Shown here piece after piece: positions 52,884 through 61,661 of a stretch of DNA of 64,000 nucleotides. The translations under genes were made by a program, and so were the position numbers. The notes beneath the pieces were generated by a model. It was given only the letters and a program-made list of their open reading frames with translations. It made no database searches and had not been told where the DNA came from. The stretch is taken from NCBI GenBank assembly GCA_009782405.1, contig WRJC01000012.1, positions 16,854 to 80,853 on the forward strand. Reading direction: 5' to 3'. How positions within the stretch are numbered: position 1 is the first letter of the stretch; every line of letters begins with the position of its first letter. The stretch is from Oscillospiraceae bacterium (GTDB lineage: Bacteria > Bacillota_A > Clostridia > Oscillospirales > WRJC01).

Positions 52884-53863
52884 TACTCTTCGCCCCTTTC
52901 TTTTGAAGTGGCCGATATGAATATATCTTCGAGATCCGCATCCTCAAATTCGAATTTGATGAGGGACAAGCCGCTTTCGCATATAATTTTCGGCAATGTT
53001 TCGCCGGCCTTTTTCCGGTCGGAAGTTTTGAGCCTGATTTTCGCGGTTTCTTCCAGCGTCAATTCCACATCGCTTATATATTCCAGCGCTTTGGCCGCCT
53101 CGGCGAATTTGCCATATCCCTCCGCGCCGCTTGCCGCGGCTTCGATGCATAGTGATTCGCACAGCCCGGAATATTTGGACTTTATGTCGTTTATGCCCCC
53201 TTCGAGCACAAGCGCCCCCTTTTCTATGAGCGCTATGTGGTCGCAGACTTTTTCGACGTCGTTTAGTATATGCGTCGAAAACACGACTGTGTGCTTTCCC
53301 CTGAGCGAATCCATTATGTTTATCGTTTCTTTTCTGCCTATGGGGTCGAGCGCCGAAGTGGGTTCGTCGAGCATGATCAAATCCGGCGAATTGATCAGCG
53401 AAGCGGCGATTCCGAGTTTTTGCTTCATGCCCCGCGAAAACCCGGAAATTTTGCTTCCCAGCCTTTTTTTGTCGAAGTTGATTTGTTCGAATATCTCCGC
53501 GATTTTTTTCTTTATGTCCCTTTCGGGCATTTTGTGCAGCCTGCCGCACAAAAACAAATACTCCCTTGCAGTCATGTACGGATAGAACTCAGGCACGTCG
53601 GGCAGGTATCCGATGTTTTTGTAGCACATCGGTTTTCCGAATTGCGCTTTGTTTCCGTAAATGCATATTTCCCCCGCAGTGGGACGGCAGAGCCCGGCGA
53701 TCATTTTGAGGGCGGTGGTTTTCCCCGCCCCGTTCCTGCCCAAAAACCCATAAACCGAACCGTGCGGAATGACGAGATCCAAACTGTCCACGGCCGTAAC
53801 CGCATTTTTTCCGCTTCCGGCAAAAATCTTCGTAAGCCCGGAAAGCCTGAGCGCGTCCTCCAT
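52883..53863 (-). CDS. ABC transporter ATP-binding protein
   Basis: A 326-residue ABC ATPase. Walker A is GFLGRNGAGKTTALKM, the Q-loop region is YLPDVPEFYPYMT, the signature reads SGFSRGMKQKLGIAASL, Walker B is LIMLDEPTSALDP, and the switch His is in VVFSTHIL. The C-terminal 90 residues are the extension typical of ABC-2 exporters. Of three nearby starts (TTG 53872, ATG 53869, ATG 53863) the last is 9 nt after GGAAAGGA and gives the family-like N-terminus MEDALRLSGLTKIF. It follows the small PLDc_N gene and is coupled to the permease gene. Confidence 0.9.
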   Translation of the reverse strand: MEDALRLSGLTKIFAGSGKNAVTAVDSLDLVIPHGSVYGFLGRNGAGKTTALKMIAGLCRPTAGEICIYGNKAQFGKPMCYKNIGYLPDVPEFYPYMTAREYLFLCGRLHKMPERDIKKKIAEIFEQINFDKKRLGSKISGFSRGMKQKLGIAASLINSPDLIMLDEPTSALDPIGRKETINIMDSLRGKHTVVFSTHILNDVEKVCDHIALIEKGALVLEGGINDIKSKYSGLCESLCIEAAASGAEGYGKFAEAAKALEYISDVELTLEETAKIRLKTSDRKKAGETLPKIICESGLSLIKFEFEDADLEDIFISATSKERGEE

Positions 53864-53896
53864 TGCCATCAATCCTTTCCAACTTTTTTAACCATT

Positions 53897-54115
53897 CTAA
53901 CCATTATCCGAGGTTTCAGCCCTGCCGAAAATGATGTACAAAATCGGGCCGATGAATGTGTTCATCAAGGCGACTGTTATCACAATCCAGACGGCAGGGC
54001 TCAAATTCTTGGTTGCTTTCTTTTTCAGTATATCGACGACGCAAAAAATGACAAAGCCGAATTGTATTGCGGCGAGTGGTATGACGAGCGGCAAAAATTT
54101 TACGAACTCTTCCAT
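53897..54115 (-). CDS. Small PLDc_N-domain membrane protein
   Basis: A 72-residue protein with two membrane helices (about 8-30 and 42-64) and the phospholipase D N-terminal domain pattern: a DI/DL motif after helix 1 (VVDILKK), AVWIVITVALM, and GPILYIIFGR near the end. Family members are short membrane proteins often next to ABC-2 exporters. GCAGGAGG precedes ATG at 54115. It heads the ATPase-permease operon, 33 nt upstream. Confidence 0.8.
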   Translation of the reverse strand: MEEFVKFLPLVIPLAAIQFGFVIFCVVDILKKKATKNLSPAVWIVITVALMNTFIGPILYIIFGRAETSDNG

Positions 54116-54233
54116 GTATTTGCCTCCTGCTACAGTTATATTTGTTATATATCTATTATAACAAACTAATGTGAATATTTTATCGTGAAATTGTTAATTA
54201 TTCTATATGAAATTCAATATCGCGATATATTTC

Positions 54234-54262
54234 TTGCTTTTTTTTGAATTTGAGTTTATAAT
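54234..54262 (+). promoter_or_regulatory. Promoter of the URO-D-family gene
   Basis: TTGCTT (54234-54239), 17 nt and TATAAT (54257-54262), 37 nt before the ATG. Confidence 0.7.
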
Positions 54263-54299
54263 ATACCCAAAGCCAAATTTTACGAGGAGGAACAAAAAA

Positions 54300-55430
54300 A
54301 TGGCAAAAAAAATAATACCGATGAAACAGCCCTGGAAGGGCACGATGGCGCAGCGCGACAGGTTCAATGCGCAAATGCATTACAAACCCTTTGACCGGAC
54401 GGTGAACATAGAATTCGGCTATTGGGACGAAAACTACAAAGAATGGGATTTGTTCACAGAAAACGGAATAACGAACGAATGGGAGGCGAACCAATTTTTC
54501 GCTTTCGACGTTTTCGGGGGAATAGGCGGGCGCTATTGGATGAACCCGGCCTTCGAACATAAAATAATACGCGAAGAAGGCGACATGGTGACGATTCAAA
54601 ACGGCGACGGGCTTACTGCGGTGGTGCCCAAAAATCAGCACAGCACCATCCCCCACTACATAAACAGCTCGATAAATTCCCCCGATGACTGGAAGCGCGT
54701 GAAAGAAGAGCGGTTTCGCCGCGACGATCCCGCCCGGACTCCGCCGACTCCCGAGCAGCTGAAACAGATGTGCCCCGATGACAGGGATATCCCCATGGGG
54801 GTCGGCTGCGGCTCTTTCATCGGCACGATCAGGAACATGCTCACTTTCGAGGGGCTCATATATGCGATATACGATTACCCCGACATGGTCGAGGACATGA
54901 TCGAAACGACCACGGTCATGGTCGAAGACTATTTGGACGCGGTGCTGCCGCACGTCAACCTCGATTACGCGACGGGCTGGGAGGATATTTGCTTCAAGAA
55001 CGGCCCGATAGTGTCAGTGGATTTTTACAGGGAAGTCATCGGCCCGAGGATCAAGCGCGTGGGCGACCGTTTGAAAAAGCACGGAATCGACATTTGGTAC
55101 ACCGACTGCGACGGCGACGTACGCCCGCTGCTTCCGATCTTTTTGGAAAACGGGATAAACTGCCTGTTCCCCTTCGAGGTCAATTCCTGCGCTCATCCCG
55201 GGGAATTGTTGGACGAATACGGCGGGGCGCTGCGCATCATGGGCGGCGTCGACAAGATGGCGCTCGGGGCGGGCAAGCCGGAAATCAAAGCCTATCTGGA
55301 ATCGCTCGAAAAATATGTCGCCCGGGGCGGATATGTGCCGTTTTGCGACCATCGCTGCCCGCCAAACGTGACTCCGGAAAATTATCTGTATTATCTGGAT
55401 TTGAAAGAAAAAATGTTCGGGATGAAATAG
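54300..55430 (+). CDS. Uroporphyrinogen decarboxylase-family protein
   Basis: A 376-residue protein of the URO-D superfamily. The family includes true uroporphyrinogen decarboxylase and the cobamide:coenzyme M-type methyltransferases (MtaA, CmuA). The fold is suggested by VNIEFGYWDENY, MGVGCGSFIGTIRNMLTFEGL, and the C-terminal barrel segments IDIWYTDCDGDVRPLLP, NCLFPFEVNSC, RIMGGVDKMAL and VPFCDHRCPPNVTPENY. The DCDG and FCDH.CPP segments supply Cys/His residues that may bind zinc, as in the methyltransferases. No haem biosynthesis genes are nearby, so a methyl-transfer role is more likely than decarboxylation. ATG at 54300 has GAGGAGG 8 nt upstream. Confidence 0.82.
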   Translation: MAKKIIPMKQPWKGTMAQRDRFNAQMHYKPFDRTVNIEFGYWDENYKEWDLFTENGITNEWEANQFFAFDVFGGIGGRYWMNPAFEHKIIREEGDMVTIQNGDGLTAVVPKNQHSTIPHYINSSINSPDDWKRVKEERFRRDDPARTPPTPEQLKQMCPDDRDIPMGVGCGSFIGTIRNMLTFEGLIYAIYDYPDMVEDMIETTTVMVEDYLDAVLPHVNLDYATGWEDICFKNGPIVSVDFYREVIGPRIKRVGDRLKKHGIDIWYTDCDGDVRPLLPIFLENGINCLFPFEVNSCAHPGELLDEYGGALRIMGGVDKMALGAGKPEIKAYLESLEKYVARGGYVPFCDHRCPPNVTPENYLYYLDLKEKMFGMK

Positions 55431-55436
55431 GAAAAG

Positions 55437-56660
55437 TCAAAGATTCGCTTCCCTGACTATCCGCTCGGTGTCGGAGGCGATCACCAGTTCCTCGTTTGTG
55501 GGTATGACAAAGATTTTCACCGCGCTTTCATCGTCGGAAATATCCACCACGTCGTCTTTGGAACGCTTCGCGCCTTCGTTTTTCCCCTTGTCTATCGCCG
55601 CGTTCAAAAATCCCAATCCTTCGATTACCTGCTCGCGCAGGCCGGAATTGTTTTCTCCGATTCCGGCGGTGAACACTATTGCGTCGAGCCCTTCCATCGC
55701 CGCCGCATAGGCGCCTATGTATTTTTTTATCCCGTAGACCAGTATGTCAAAAGCGAGCTGCGCGTCTTCGTTTCCCGCGTTTTTTGCGGCTTCGACTTCG
55801 CGCAAATCGCTCGAAACGCCGGAAACCCCGATGAGCCCGCACTTCTTGTTCATGAATTCGTTCATCTGGAAAGGGCTAAAACCTTCCTTTTCCATTATGG
55901 TGAGCACGATCGCGGGGTCTATCGAACCGGTTCTGGAACCCATGATGATCCCGTCGAGGGGCGTATAGCCCATGCTGGTGTCCATGCATTTCCCGCCCTT
56001 CACGGCGGATATGGACGAGCCGTTGCCCAAATGGCAGGTGACGATTTTGGTTTCTTCGGGATTTTTTCCGAGGCCGGCGAGCGCTTCATTCGCCAAATTG
56101 GAAACGTAGTAATGCGAGGTCCCGTGGAATCCGTATTTCCTGATTTTGTATTTTGTGAAGTATTCTTTGGCTATGGGGTAAAAATACGCCTTTTTGGGCA
56201 TTGTCTGGTGGAAAGCCGTATCGAAAACGAGCACCTGCGGGGTATCGGGCATGTATTCGAGGCATCCCCTGATGCCCATCAGGTGCGGTTCCGTGTGCAG
56301 GGGGGCCATGTCGCGGCAGCTTTCGAGATCGATGATCACGCTCGTGTTGACGAGGGTGGATCCGGTGAAATACGGGCCGCCGTGGACTATCCTGTGACCT
56401 ATGGCGTTTATTTCGTCCATGGACCCGATCACGCCGTGTTCTTTGTGCGTGAGCCCGCTCACCAAGGATTTGATGGCGTCCGAATGCGTGGGCATGGGGT
56501 CGTCGGAAACGAAATCGGGCTTCCCGGTAACTTTATGGATCAGCTTCCCGTCGATGCCGATTCTTTCGCACAGCCCCTTTGCGAGCACTTGCCTTTTTTT
56601 CATGTCAAAAAGCTGATACTTTACGGACGAACTGCCCGCATTTATTACCAATACGTACAT
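55437..56660 (-). CDS. ackA: Acetate kinase
   Basis: A 407-residue acetate kinase making ATP from acetyl phosphate, the last step of acetate fermentation. Signatures are VLVINAGSSSVKY (N-terminal), GHRIVHGG (catalytic Arg), VLVFDTAFH (catalytic Asp), CHLGNGSS (phosphate loop), MGSRTGSIDPAI (second Arg), FTAGIGEN and TNEELVIA (Mg-binding Glu). Two conserved spots differ: the usual APLHNP reads APLHTEP, and MGTRxGD reads MGSRTGS. Phosphotransacetylase is not in the window. ATG at 56660 has CGGAGG upstream and a promoter. It converges with the URO-D-family gene, stops 6 bp apart. Confidence 0.95.
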   Translation of the reverse strand: MYVLVINAGSSSVKYQLFDMKKRQVLAKGLCERIGIDGKLIHKVTGKPDFVSDDPMPTHSDAIKSLVSGLTHKEHGVIGSMDEINAIGHRIVHGGPYFTGSTLVNTSVIIDLESCRDMAPLHTEPHLMGIRGCLEYMPDTPQVLVFDTAFHQTMPKKAYFYPIAKEYFTKYKIRKYGFHGTSHYYVSNLANEALAGLGKNPEETKIVTCHLGNGSSISAVKGGKCMDTSMGYTPLDGIIMGSRTGSIDPAIVLTIMEKEGFSPFQMNEFMNKKCGLIGVSGVSSDLREVEAAKNAGNEDAQLAFDILVYGIKKYIGAYAAAMEGLDAIVFTAGIGENNSGLREQVIEGLGFLNAAIDKGKNEGAKRSKDDVVDISDDESAVKIFVIPTNEELVIASDTERIVREANL

Positions 56661-56720
56661 TGATGCAAAAACCTCCGAAAATAATTATTTTTTGCGCGCG
56701 ATAAACATCGCACAGCTAAC

Positions 56721-56749
56721 ATTATACACGATAATCAATATATTTACAA
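56721..56749 (-). promoter_or_regulatory. Promoter of ackA
   Basis: On the minus strand TTGTAA (56749-56744), 17 nt and TATAAT (56726-56721), 61 nt upstream of the ATG. Confidence 0.65.
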
Positions 56750-56819
56750 CAATTATTTTTCCTTTTGCGAAATTTTTGCGCAAACAAATTTCAAACAAAG
56801 AGGAAGGAAATGTATTTTT

Positions 56820-58247
56820 ATGAAAAAAGACGTGCTGCTCGGGTTGTGCCCAATTGGGAAATTTTTGTTTTCGCATGAAGACGCGTGCAGGCAAAAAAGA
56901 ATAGTCCAGGAAAAACTCCGCGGGCTAAAAATAAATTTCGCCGACTTGGACGGCATTTTGGCGGATACAGACGGATTGATACGAGATCAGGGGCAATGCG
57001 GGATCGCCGTGAGTTATTTCCGCGACAAAAAAATAGACGCGCTTTTTTTGCCCCATTGCAATTTCGGCACGGAGGGCGCTGCAGGGATAATCGCGCGCGA
57101 CTTAAATCTTCCGACCTTGCTCTGGGGCCCGCGGGACGATATGCCAAACAAGGACGGCAGCCGGCTGCGCGACACTTTGTGCGGGTTGCTCCCTTCCAGC
57201 AAAATCATCAACAAACTCACAAACGGCAAATTTACCTACATAAACAATTGTTCCGCCGCCGATCGGTCTTTTGAAGAAGGGCTTGACGTGTTTTTGCGCG
57301 CTTCGTCGGTGGTGAAAGCGGCGAAACGCATAAGAATCGGGCTCGTGGGGGCGCGAATCGACTTTTTCTGGAGCTGCATGGCAAATGAGGCGGAATTGCT
57401 CGAACGCTATGGCGTCGAAGTGCTGCCATTTGAAATCGGGACGGTTTTGGATTTGATGAATGACGAGCTCTCGCAAAACGGCAAGGAATGCGAAATGGAA
57501 CTGGACGCGCTCGAAGCGGACTGGCTGGATTCGTCCGGCATGAAAAAAGGAGAACTTTTAAACGGAGTGGCGTTGTCCCATGTCCTGATAAAATTGAAAC
57601 AAGATTACGGGCTTTCGGCGATCACGGCGCAAAACTTCTTCTCGCTGGCAAAAGCGATTGGCCCGGGGGGTTCGATTTTCTCGCTTTTGACAAACGAAAA
57701 AGTCCCGGTCGCGGACGAAGCGGACATACACGGGGCTATCAGCCTCGCGCTGGCCGAAGCGGCGAAAACATCGGAGGACAGGGTGTTTTTCCCCGAATTT
57801 GTGATACGGCATCCCGAAGACGACGACATGGTCTGTATGTGGCACGTGGGCGCCCCCGCATCGCTCCGCCACGAAAGCTGCAAAAAAATAGGTTTCATGC
57901 CGCCTTGGATTTTGCCCGGGGACGAACCCGCCCAAGCGCAAATGAGGCTCAAAAACGGGCGGCTGACAATATGCCGGTTCGACGGGGACAACGGCAGCTA
58001 TCGCCTGGGCGTTGGCGAGGGCGAAATCCAAAACGGGCCCTACACGCGGGACTATTACGGCTGGCTGAAAGTGAATGGCTGGGAAAAATGGGAACGGCAA
58101 CTGGTCATGGGGCCGTACATACACCATGTCGCCGCCGCATATGGCAGCTGCGCCGACGCCTTGATTGAGGCCTGCAAATATTTGGATCTTGAAGCGGAAA
58201 TTTTCGGGGAGCCAAACGAAACAAAAAGAAACAAAAAAAATATATAA
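56820..58247 (+). CDS. L-fucose/L-arabinose isomerase-like protein
   Basis: A 475-residue protein of the FucI/AraA-like isomerase fold. The N-terminal domain has LLGLCPIGKFLFSHEDA and IDALFLPHCNFGTEGAAG, and the middle IRIGLVGARIDFFWSCMANEAEL. The C-terminal domain has FFPEFVIRHPEDDDMVCMWHVGAPASL, with the His/Glu residues typical of the FucIase C-terminal domain. It probably interconverts a sugar aldose and ketose, or a related cyclitol compound; the substrate is unknown. Start ATG 56820 has GAGGAAGG 12 nt upstream. It is the first gene of a four-gene plus-strand unit with the aminotransferase and two amidohydrolases; the next start lies 20 nt after its stop. Confidence 0.8.
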   Translation: MKKDVLLGLCPIGKFLFSHEDACRQKRIVQEKLRGLKINFADLDGILADTDGLIRDQGQCGIAVSYFRDKKIDALFLPHCNFGTEGAAGIIARDLNLPTLLWGPRDDMPNKDGSRLRDTLCGLLPSSKIINKLTNGKFTYINNCSAADRSFEEGLDVFLRASSVVKAAKRIRIGLVGARIDFFWSCMANEAELLERYGVEVLPFEIGTVLDLMNDELSQNGKECEMELDALEADWLDSSGMKKGELLNGVALSHVLIKLKQDYGLSAITAQNFFSLAKAIGPGGSIFSLLTNEKVPVADEADIHGAISLALAEAAKTSEDRVFFPEFVIRHPEDDDMVCMWHVGAPASLRHESCKKIGFMPPWILPGDEPAQAQMRLKNGRLTICRFDGDNGSYRLGVGEGEIQNGPYTRDYYGWLKVNGWEKWERQLVMGPYIHHVAAAYGSCADALIEACKYLDLEAEIFGEPNETKRNKKNI

Positions 58248-58266
58248 AAATACGGAGGTAATTTTT

Positions 58267-59517
58267 ATGGGCGAAAAAATCATAAAAACACCGCTGCCGG
58301 GAGGCGGGCTGGGTTGGAATGCGGTTGACGAACGCGAAATCGAAGCGGTCACGAGGGTGCTGAAAAATCCCGGGGCGCTGTTTCGGTACCCCGGCGAGGG
58401 AGAGACAAGGGAATGTCCGCTGTTTGAAAAAGAGCTCCGCGAAAAAATGAACGTGAAAGGCGCGTTGATGGTCGCTTCGGGCACGAGCGCATTGACTTTG
58501 TGCCTGTCGGCCAATGGAATAGGGCCCGGAGACGAGGTGATCGTGCCGGCTTATACATACATTTCGACAGCTTCAGCCGTCACCAATGCGGGAGCCGTGC
58601 CCGTTATAGCGGAAATCGACGAATCTTTGGGGCTTGACCCGGACGACGTCGAAAGCAAAATCACGCCGTACACAAAAGCGGTCATACTGGTGCATATGCA
58701 GGGCATACCGGGCAGGATAAACGCGGTCAGGGCCGTATGCAAAAAACACAATATCGCGCTTATCGAGGATGCGTGCCAGGCGATCGGCTCGAAATATTTC
58801 GGGGAATATACGGGGATAAAATCGGATGCATTCGCATGGAGCCTGAATTTTTACAAAGTCATCATGTGCGGCGAGGGCGGCGTGTTTTTCGCCAACGACG
58901 AGGACGTGTTTTTGCGCGGCATATACGCCCACGACCCCGGTTCGCCGATGTGGAAAACCGGACTTTCGCAAGGGTCGAAATTGGCCCCGTACACCCAGCT
59001 CGGCATACGCGGGAACGAGCTTTGCGCGGCGGTCGCAAGAGTGCAGCTGTCAAAGCTCGACATGATACTCGGCAAGACGCGATCCTTGAAAAAAAAGCTG
59101 CTCTCGTGCCTTGACAGGCCTGCAAACTATATATTGCAGCATGTGGACGACCCCGAAGGCGATTGCGGATTTTCTTTTTCGATTATCGCGAAAGACGGCG
59201 AGTCGGCGAAAGGCATGGCGAAACTGATGGGGGAGCAGGGATTATATATCGGCTCGGTATACAACGAACAAGGGTTCCCGGACAGGCATATATACAAATA
59301 TTGGGAGGCAATCATAGAAAAACGCTCCGCATCTCCTGCAGGCTATCCGTGGAACGATCCGAATTATCGCGGAAATGCGCAATACAGCCAGGATATGTGC
59401 CCGAAATCGCTTGATATTTTATCGCGCTGCCTGCGCTTCACGACAAACATAAACATGACAGGGGCGAACATGGAAGAAGTCGCGCAAGTGATAAATTACG
59501 CGGATACAAATTTGTAA
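58267..59517 (+). CDS. DegT/DnrJ/EryC1/StrS aminotransferase
   Basis: A 416-residue PLP-dependent sugar aminotransferase. The cofactor-phosphate site is ALMVASGTSALTLCLSANG, the ring-stacking segment is VPAYTYISTASAV, the Asp contacting the pyridine N is in IALIEDACQAIGS, and the Schiff-base lysine is in WSLNFYKVIMCGEGG. The C-terminus has VARVQLSKLD. Such enzymes convert keto-sugars to amino sugars, or in catabolism remove the amino group (as for inosamines). ATG at 58267 is preceded by CGGAGGT; a longer frame overlapping the isomerase gene is rejected. It sits in an operon-like run without nucleotide-sugar genes, so a catabolic role is plausible. Confidence 0.9.
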   Translation: MGEKIIKTPLPGGGLGWNAVDEREIEAVTRVLKNPGALFRYPGEGETRECPLFEKELREKMNVKGALMVASGTSALTLCLSANGIGPGDEVIVPAYTYISTASAVTNAGAVPVIAEIDESLGLDPDDVESKITPYTKAVILVHMQGIPGRINAVRAVCKKHNIALIEDACQAIGSKYFGEYTGIKSDAFAWSLNFYKVIMCGEGGVFFANDEDVFLRGIYAHDPGSPMWKTGLSQGSKLAPYTQLGIRGNELCAAVARVQLSKLDMILGKTRSLKKKLLSCLDRPANYILQHVDDPEGDCGFSFSIIAKDGESAKGMAKLMGEQGLYIGSVYNEQGFPDRHIYKYWEAIIEKRSASPAGYPWNDPNYRGNAQYSQDMCPKSLDILSRCLRFTTNINMTGANMEEVAQVINYADTNL

Positions 59518-59542
59518 AAACAAAGATTTGGAGAAATTTGTT

Positions 59543-60295
59543 ATGGAACTTGAATTTTATGATTGCAATTTGAATTACGGCCCGCAGACAAGCGCGGAAA
59601 ACTTGAAACGCTGCGGTGACATAGACGAATTGTCGCGTGAAATGAGCCGCGCCGGAATCGCGGGCGGCTTGGTTCTCAAGACGATAAATGAGGCGATTCT
59701 TGCAAACGATTCGCTTGCGGAAGATATAAAAAACAAAGAAAATCTAAAAGGGGTCTGGCATATCCTCCCCTCTTGCACGGGCGAAATTCCCGCTCCCCAT
59801 ATCCTGCCGCAGATAATGCTCCAAAACAACATAGCCGCAATTACCGTAAACCCGAAAGCCCACAGGTATCTTCCGAGCAATATCGCGATAGGCGATTATC
59901 TCGAAATGGCCTGCGAGCGCAAAATCCCCGTTTTGCTGAATACATCGAGGGGAATCAGCCTCGAGCAGGCGGACGGCATAATGCGCGATTTCCCCGATTT
60001 GACTGTCATACTCACCTTCGACAACTGTTGGCCCAGCGACCGTTTTCTGCGGCCGTTTTTGGAGGCTTACCCGAATTTGCGCCTTGACATGACCTATATG
60101 CTCACAGACAACGGGCTAAAGGATATGCGGAAAAAATATCCGGCTGAAAGAATTTTGTTCGGGAGCGGTTTCCCCGAATCGTATCTGGGAGCTCATATGC
60201 TTGTCATAAAGCACGCGGAAATAGACGAAGAAGACAAAATGAAAATAGCAGGGGGAAACTTGAAAAGGATTTTGGGGGAGGCTCGCTATGATTGA
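59543..60295 (+). CDS. Amidohydrolase-like protein lacking metal ligands
   Basis: A 250-residue TIM-barrel protein of the amidohydrolase_2 type. The usual HxH opening (D-x-H-x-H) reads YDCNLNYG, the later histidines are replaced (LLNTSRG, TFDNCWP), and the GTDxP aspartate motif reads FGSGFPE. It should therefore not bind a catalytic metal in the normal way. The fold is otherwise conserved, including the final NLKRILG helix. ATG at 59543 follows TTGGAGA; a TTG at 59528 is rejected. It overlaps the next amidohydrolase by 8 nt, so it may act as a non-catalytic partner of that enzyme. Confidence 0.75.
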   Translation: MELEFYDCNLNYGPQTSAENLKRCGDIDELSREMSRAGIAGGLVLKTINEAILANDSLAEDIKNKENLKGVWHILPSCTGEIPAPHILPQIMLQNNIAAITVNPKAHRYLPSNIAIGDYLEMACERKIPVLLNTSRGISLEQADGIMRDFPDLTVILTFDNCWPSDRFLRPFLEAYPNLRLDMTYMLTDNGLKDMRKKYPAERILFGSGFPESYLGAHMLVIKHAEIDEEDKMKIAGGNLKRILGEARYD

Positions 60296-61091
60296 CAACA
60301 AATCAAAACTCGCGCGGGATTTTTGGGAATCGGGCAGGCTTGACGATTGCCATATACTTGATTTCCACGCGCATATGCATTATATGGCGGGTTCGTATTT
60401 TCCGTCGCACAGCCCTGAAAAAATGATTGAGACAATGCGGCGCTGCAATACGAAGCTCACGGTTTTCTGTTCGCATTACGCTTTGGATTACGCCGAGTTC
60501 GAGGAAGAATACAATCTGAACGAAGCCAAACGCTATCCCGGTTATTTTTTGGCGTACCATTCGATTATACCGAACAGGACAGATTACAAAAAAACCATCG
60601 AGCGGTTTGAAAAAAACCGAAAATATTATTTCGGTTTCAAATTTCACTGCGATTTCCACCAAACCCCACTCGACGACGACGCTTACAGGCCGTTTCTCGA
60701 ATATATGGACGCGCACCGTTTGCCGGCTCTGCTGCACACATGGGGCCACAGCGCAAACGACGGGGCCGACGTTTTAAAAAAAGTCGCGGACCGTTATCAG
60801 AACGCGACTTTCATATGCGGGCACAGTTTCCACGGCGATTGGAAACACGGCGCCGAAGTGGCAAAAGACTGCCCGAACATGATGCCCGAGCTCACGGCGG
60901 TGGCTGATAACTGCGGGGCCATTGAGCTGCTTTGCGATATAGCCGGCTCGGACAGGATATTGTTCGGCACGGACTTGCCGTGGTTTGACACCCACCACGG
61001 CATAGGGGCCGTTTTGTCCGCTGACATAACAGACGACGACAGGCGAAATATTTTTTACAGAAACGGAGAAAAGCTGCTACAGAAATCTTAA
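60288..61091 (+). CDS. Amidohydrolase (metal-dependent)
   Basis: A 267-residue amidohydrolase_2 enzyme with all expected ligands: HxH in LDFHAHMHY, His in FKFHCDFHQ, HTWGHS, FICGHSFHG, and the catalytic Asp in FGTDLPWFD. Members hydrolyse or decarboxylate small ring acids and lactones. ATG at 60288 overlaps the preceding gene by 8 nt (GGGGGAGG upstream). The 3' end overlaps the truncated transposase frame, and the last residues (EKLLQKS) may derive partly from the insertion. In context it would open a lactone or hydrolyse an intermediate of the isomerase/aminotransferase pathway. Confidence 0.85.
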   Translation: MIDNKSKLARDFWESGRLDDCHILDFHAHMHYMAGSYFPSHSPEKMIETMRRCNTKLTVFCSHYALDYAEFEEEYNLNEAKRYPGYFLAYHSIIPNRTDYKKTIERFEKNRKYYFGFKFHCDFHQTPLDDDAYRPFLEYMDAHRLPALLHTWGHSANDGADVLKKVADRYQNATFICGHSFHGDWKHGAEVAKDCPNMMPELTAVADNCGAIELLCDIAGSDRILFGTDLPWFDTHHGIGAVLSADITDDDRRNIFYRNGEKLLQKS

Positions 61092-61469
61092 CGCCTCTTT
61101 TGTTATTTCTTTCATCGTTTTTGCGTTGATCCTTTTTCGGAAACGCACCATCAGCGAACTGTCAAACGGTTTTTCGGTGGTGTACCATTCGTATCCGCAA
61201 AAATATTGCATGGACGGATTTTCCCGTATCTGGTTCACCGTTTCTTCGTCGCTCAGCATCAGCCGTTTTTTTATATACAGCGCCCCAAATGCCAGACGGC
61301 TTGTTTTGGCTATTTGGCCTTTTTCCCCGTTGAAATTTTTTGAATATATTTGGTCTATTTTTTCCCACGGAATGATTGCCGCCAGTTTCACCCATCGGTT
61401 TTCCGCATCCAGTTCCACCCCAAAGGGTATGTCGAGTGTTTGCTGCTCATATATTTTTTTTTGGTACAT
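61077..61469 (-). pseudogene. IS5/IS1182-type transposase, N-terminal fragment
   Basis: About 130 residues matching the N-terminal DUF772 domain of IS5/IS1182-like transposases: IPWEKIDQIYSKNF, LAFGALYIKKRLMLSDEETV and YFCGYEWYTTEKPFDSSL, then VRFRKRI. Full proteins are about 450-500 residues with a DDE catalytic core, which is missing. The frame ends in the 3' end of the amidohydrolase gene. ATG at 61469 follows GAGGTGGAGA. It marks a deleted insertion sequence; no clear terminal repeats were found. Confidence 0.8.
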
Positions 61470-61586
61470 ATTCTCCACCTCGCCTTACAGCCTTTTTGCC
61501 GTTCATTATCCAAGATATATTTTAACATAAATTTTCCAATAATTCAACATGGATTTCAAAAAATTTCAAAATAAAAATGGGTTTGC

Positions 61587-61615
61587 TTGACATTTTCGTT
61601 ATTTTGTGGTATCAT
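61587..61615 (+). promoter_or_regulatory. Promoter of the second solute-binding lipoprotein gene
   Basis: TTGACA (61587-61592), 17 nt and TATCAT (61610-61615), 46 nt before the ATG. Confidence 0.7.
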
Positions 61616-61661
61616 CTGTTAAAAAGGCAAACTTGAACAAATTGAAAGGCGGTTGCAAGCC

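Noticed and set aside
57558..58514. 318-codon minus-strand frame
   Set aside because: Antisense to the isomerase-like and aminotransferase genes.
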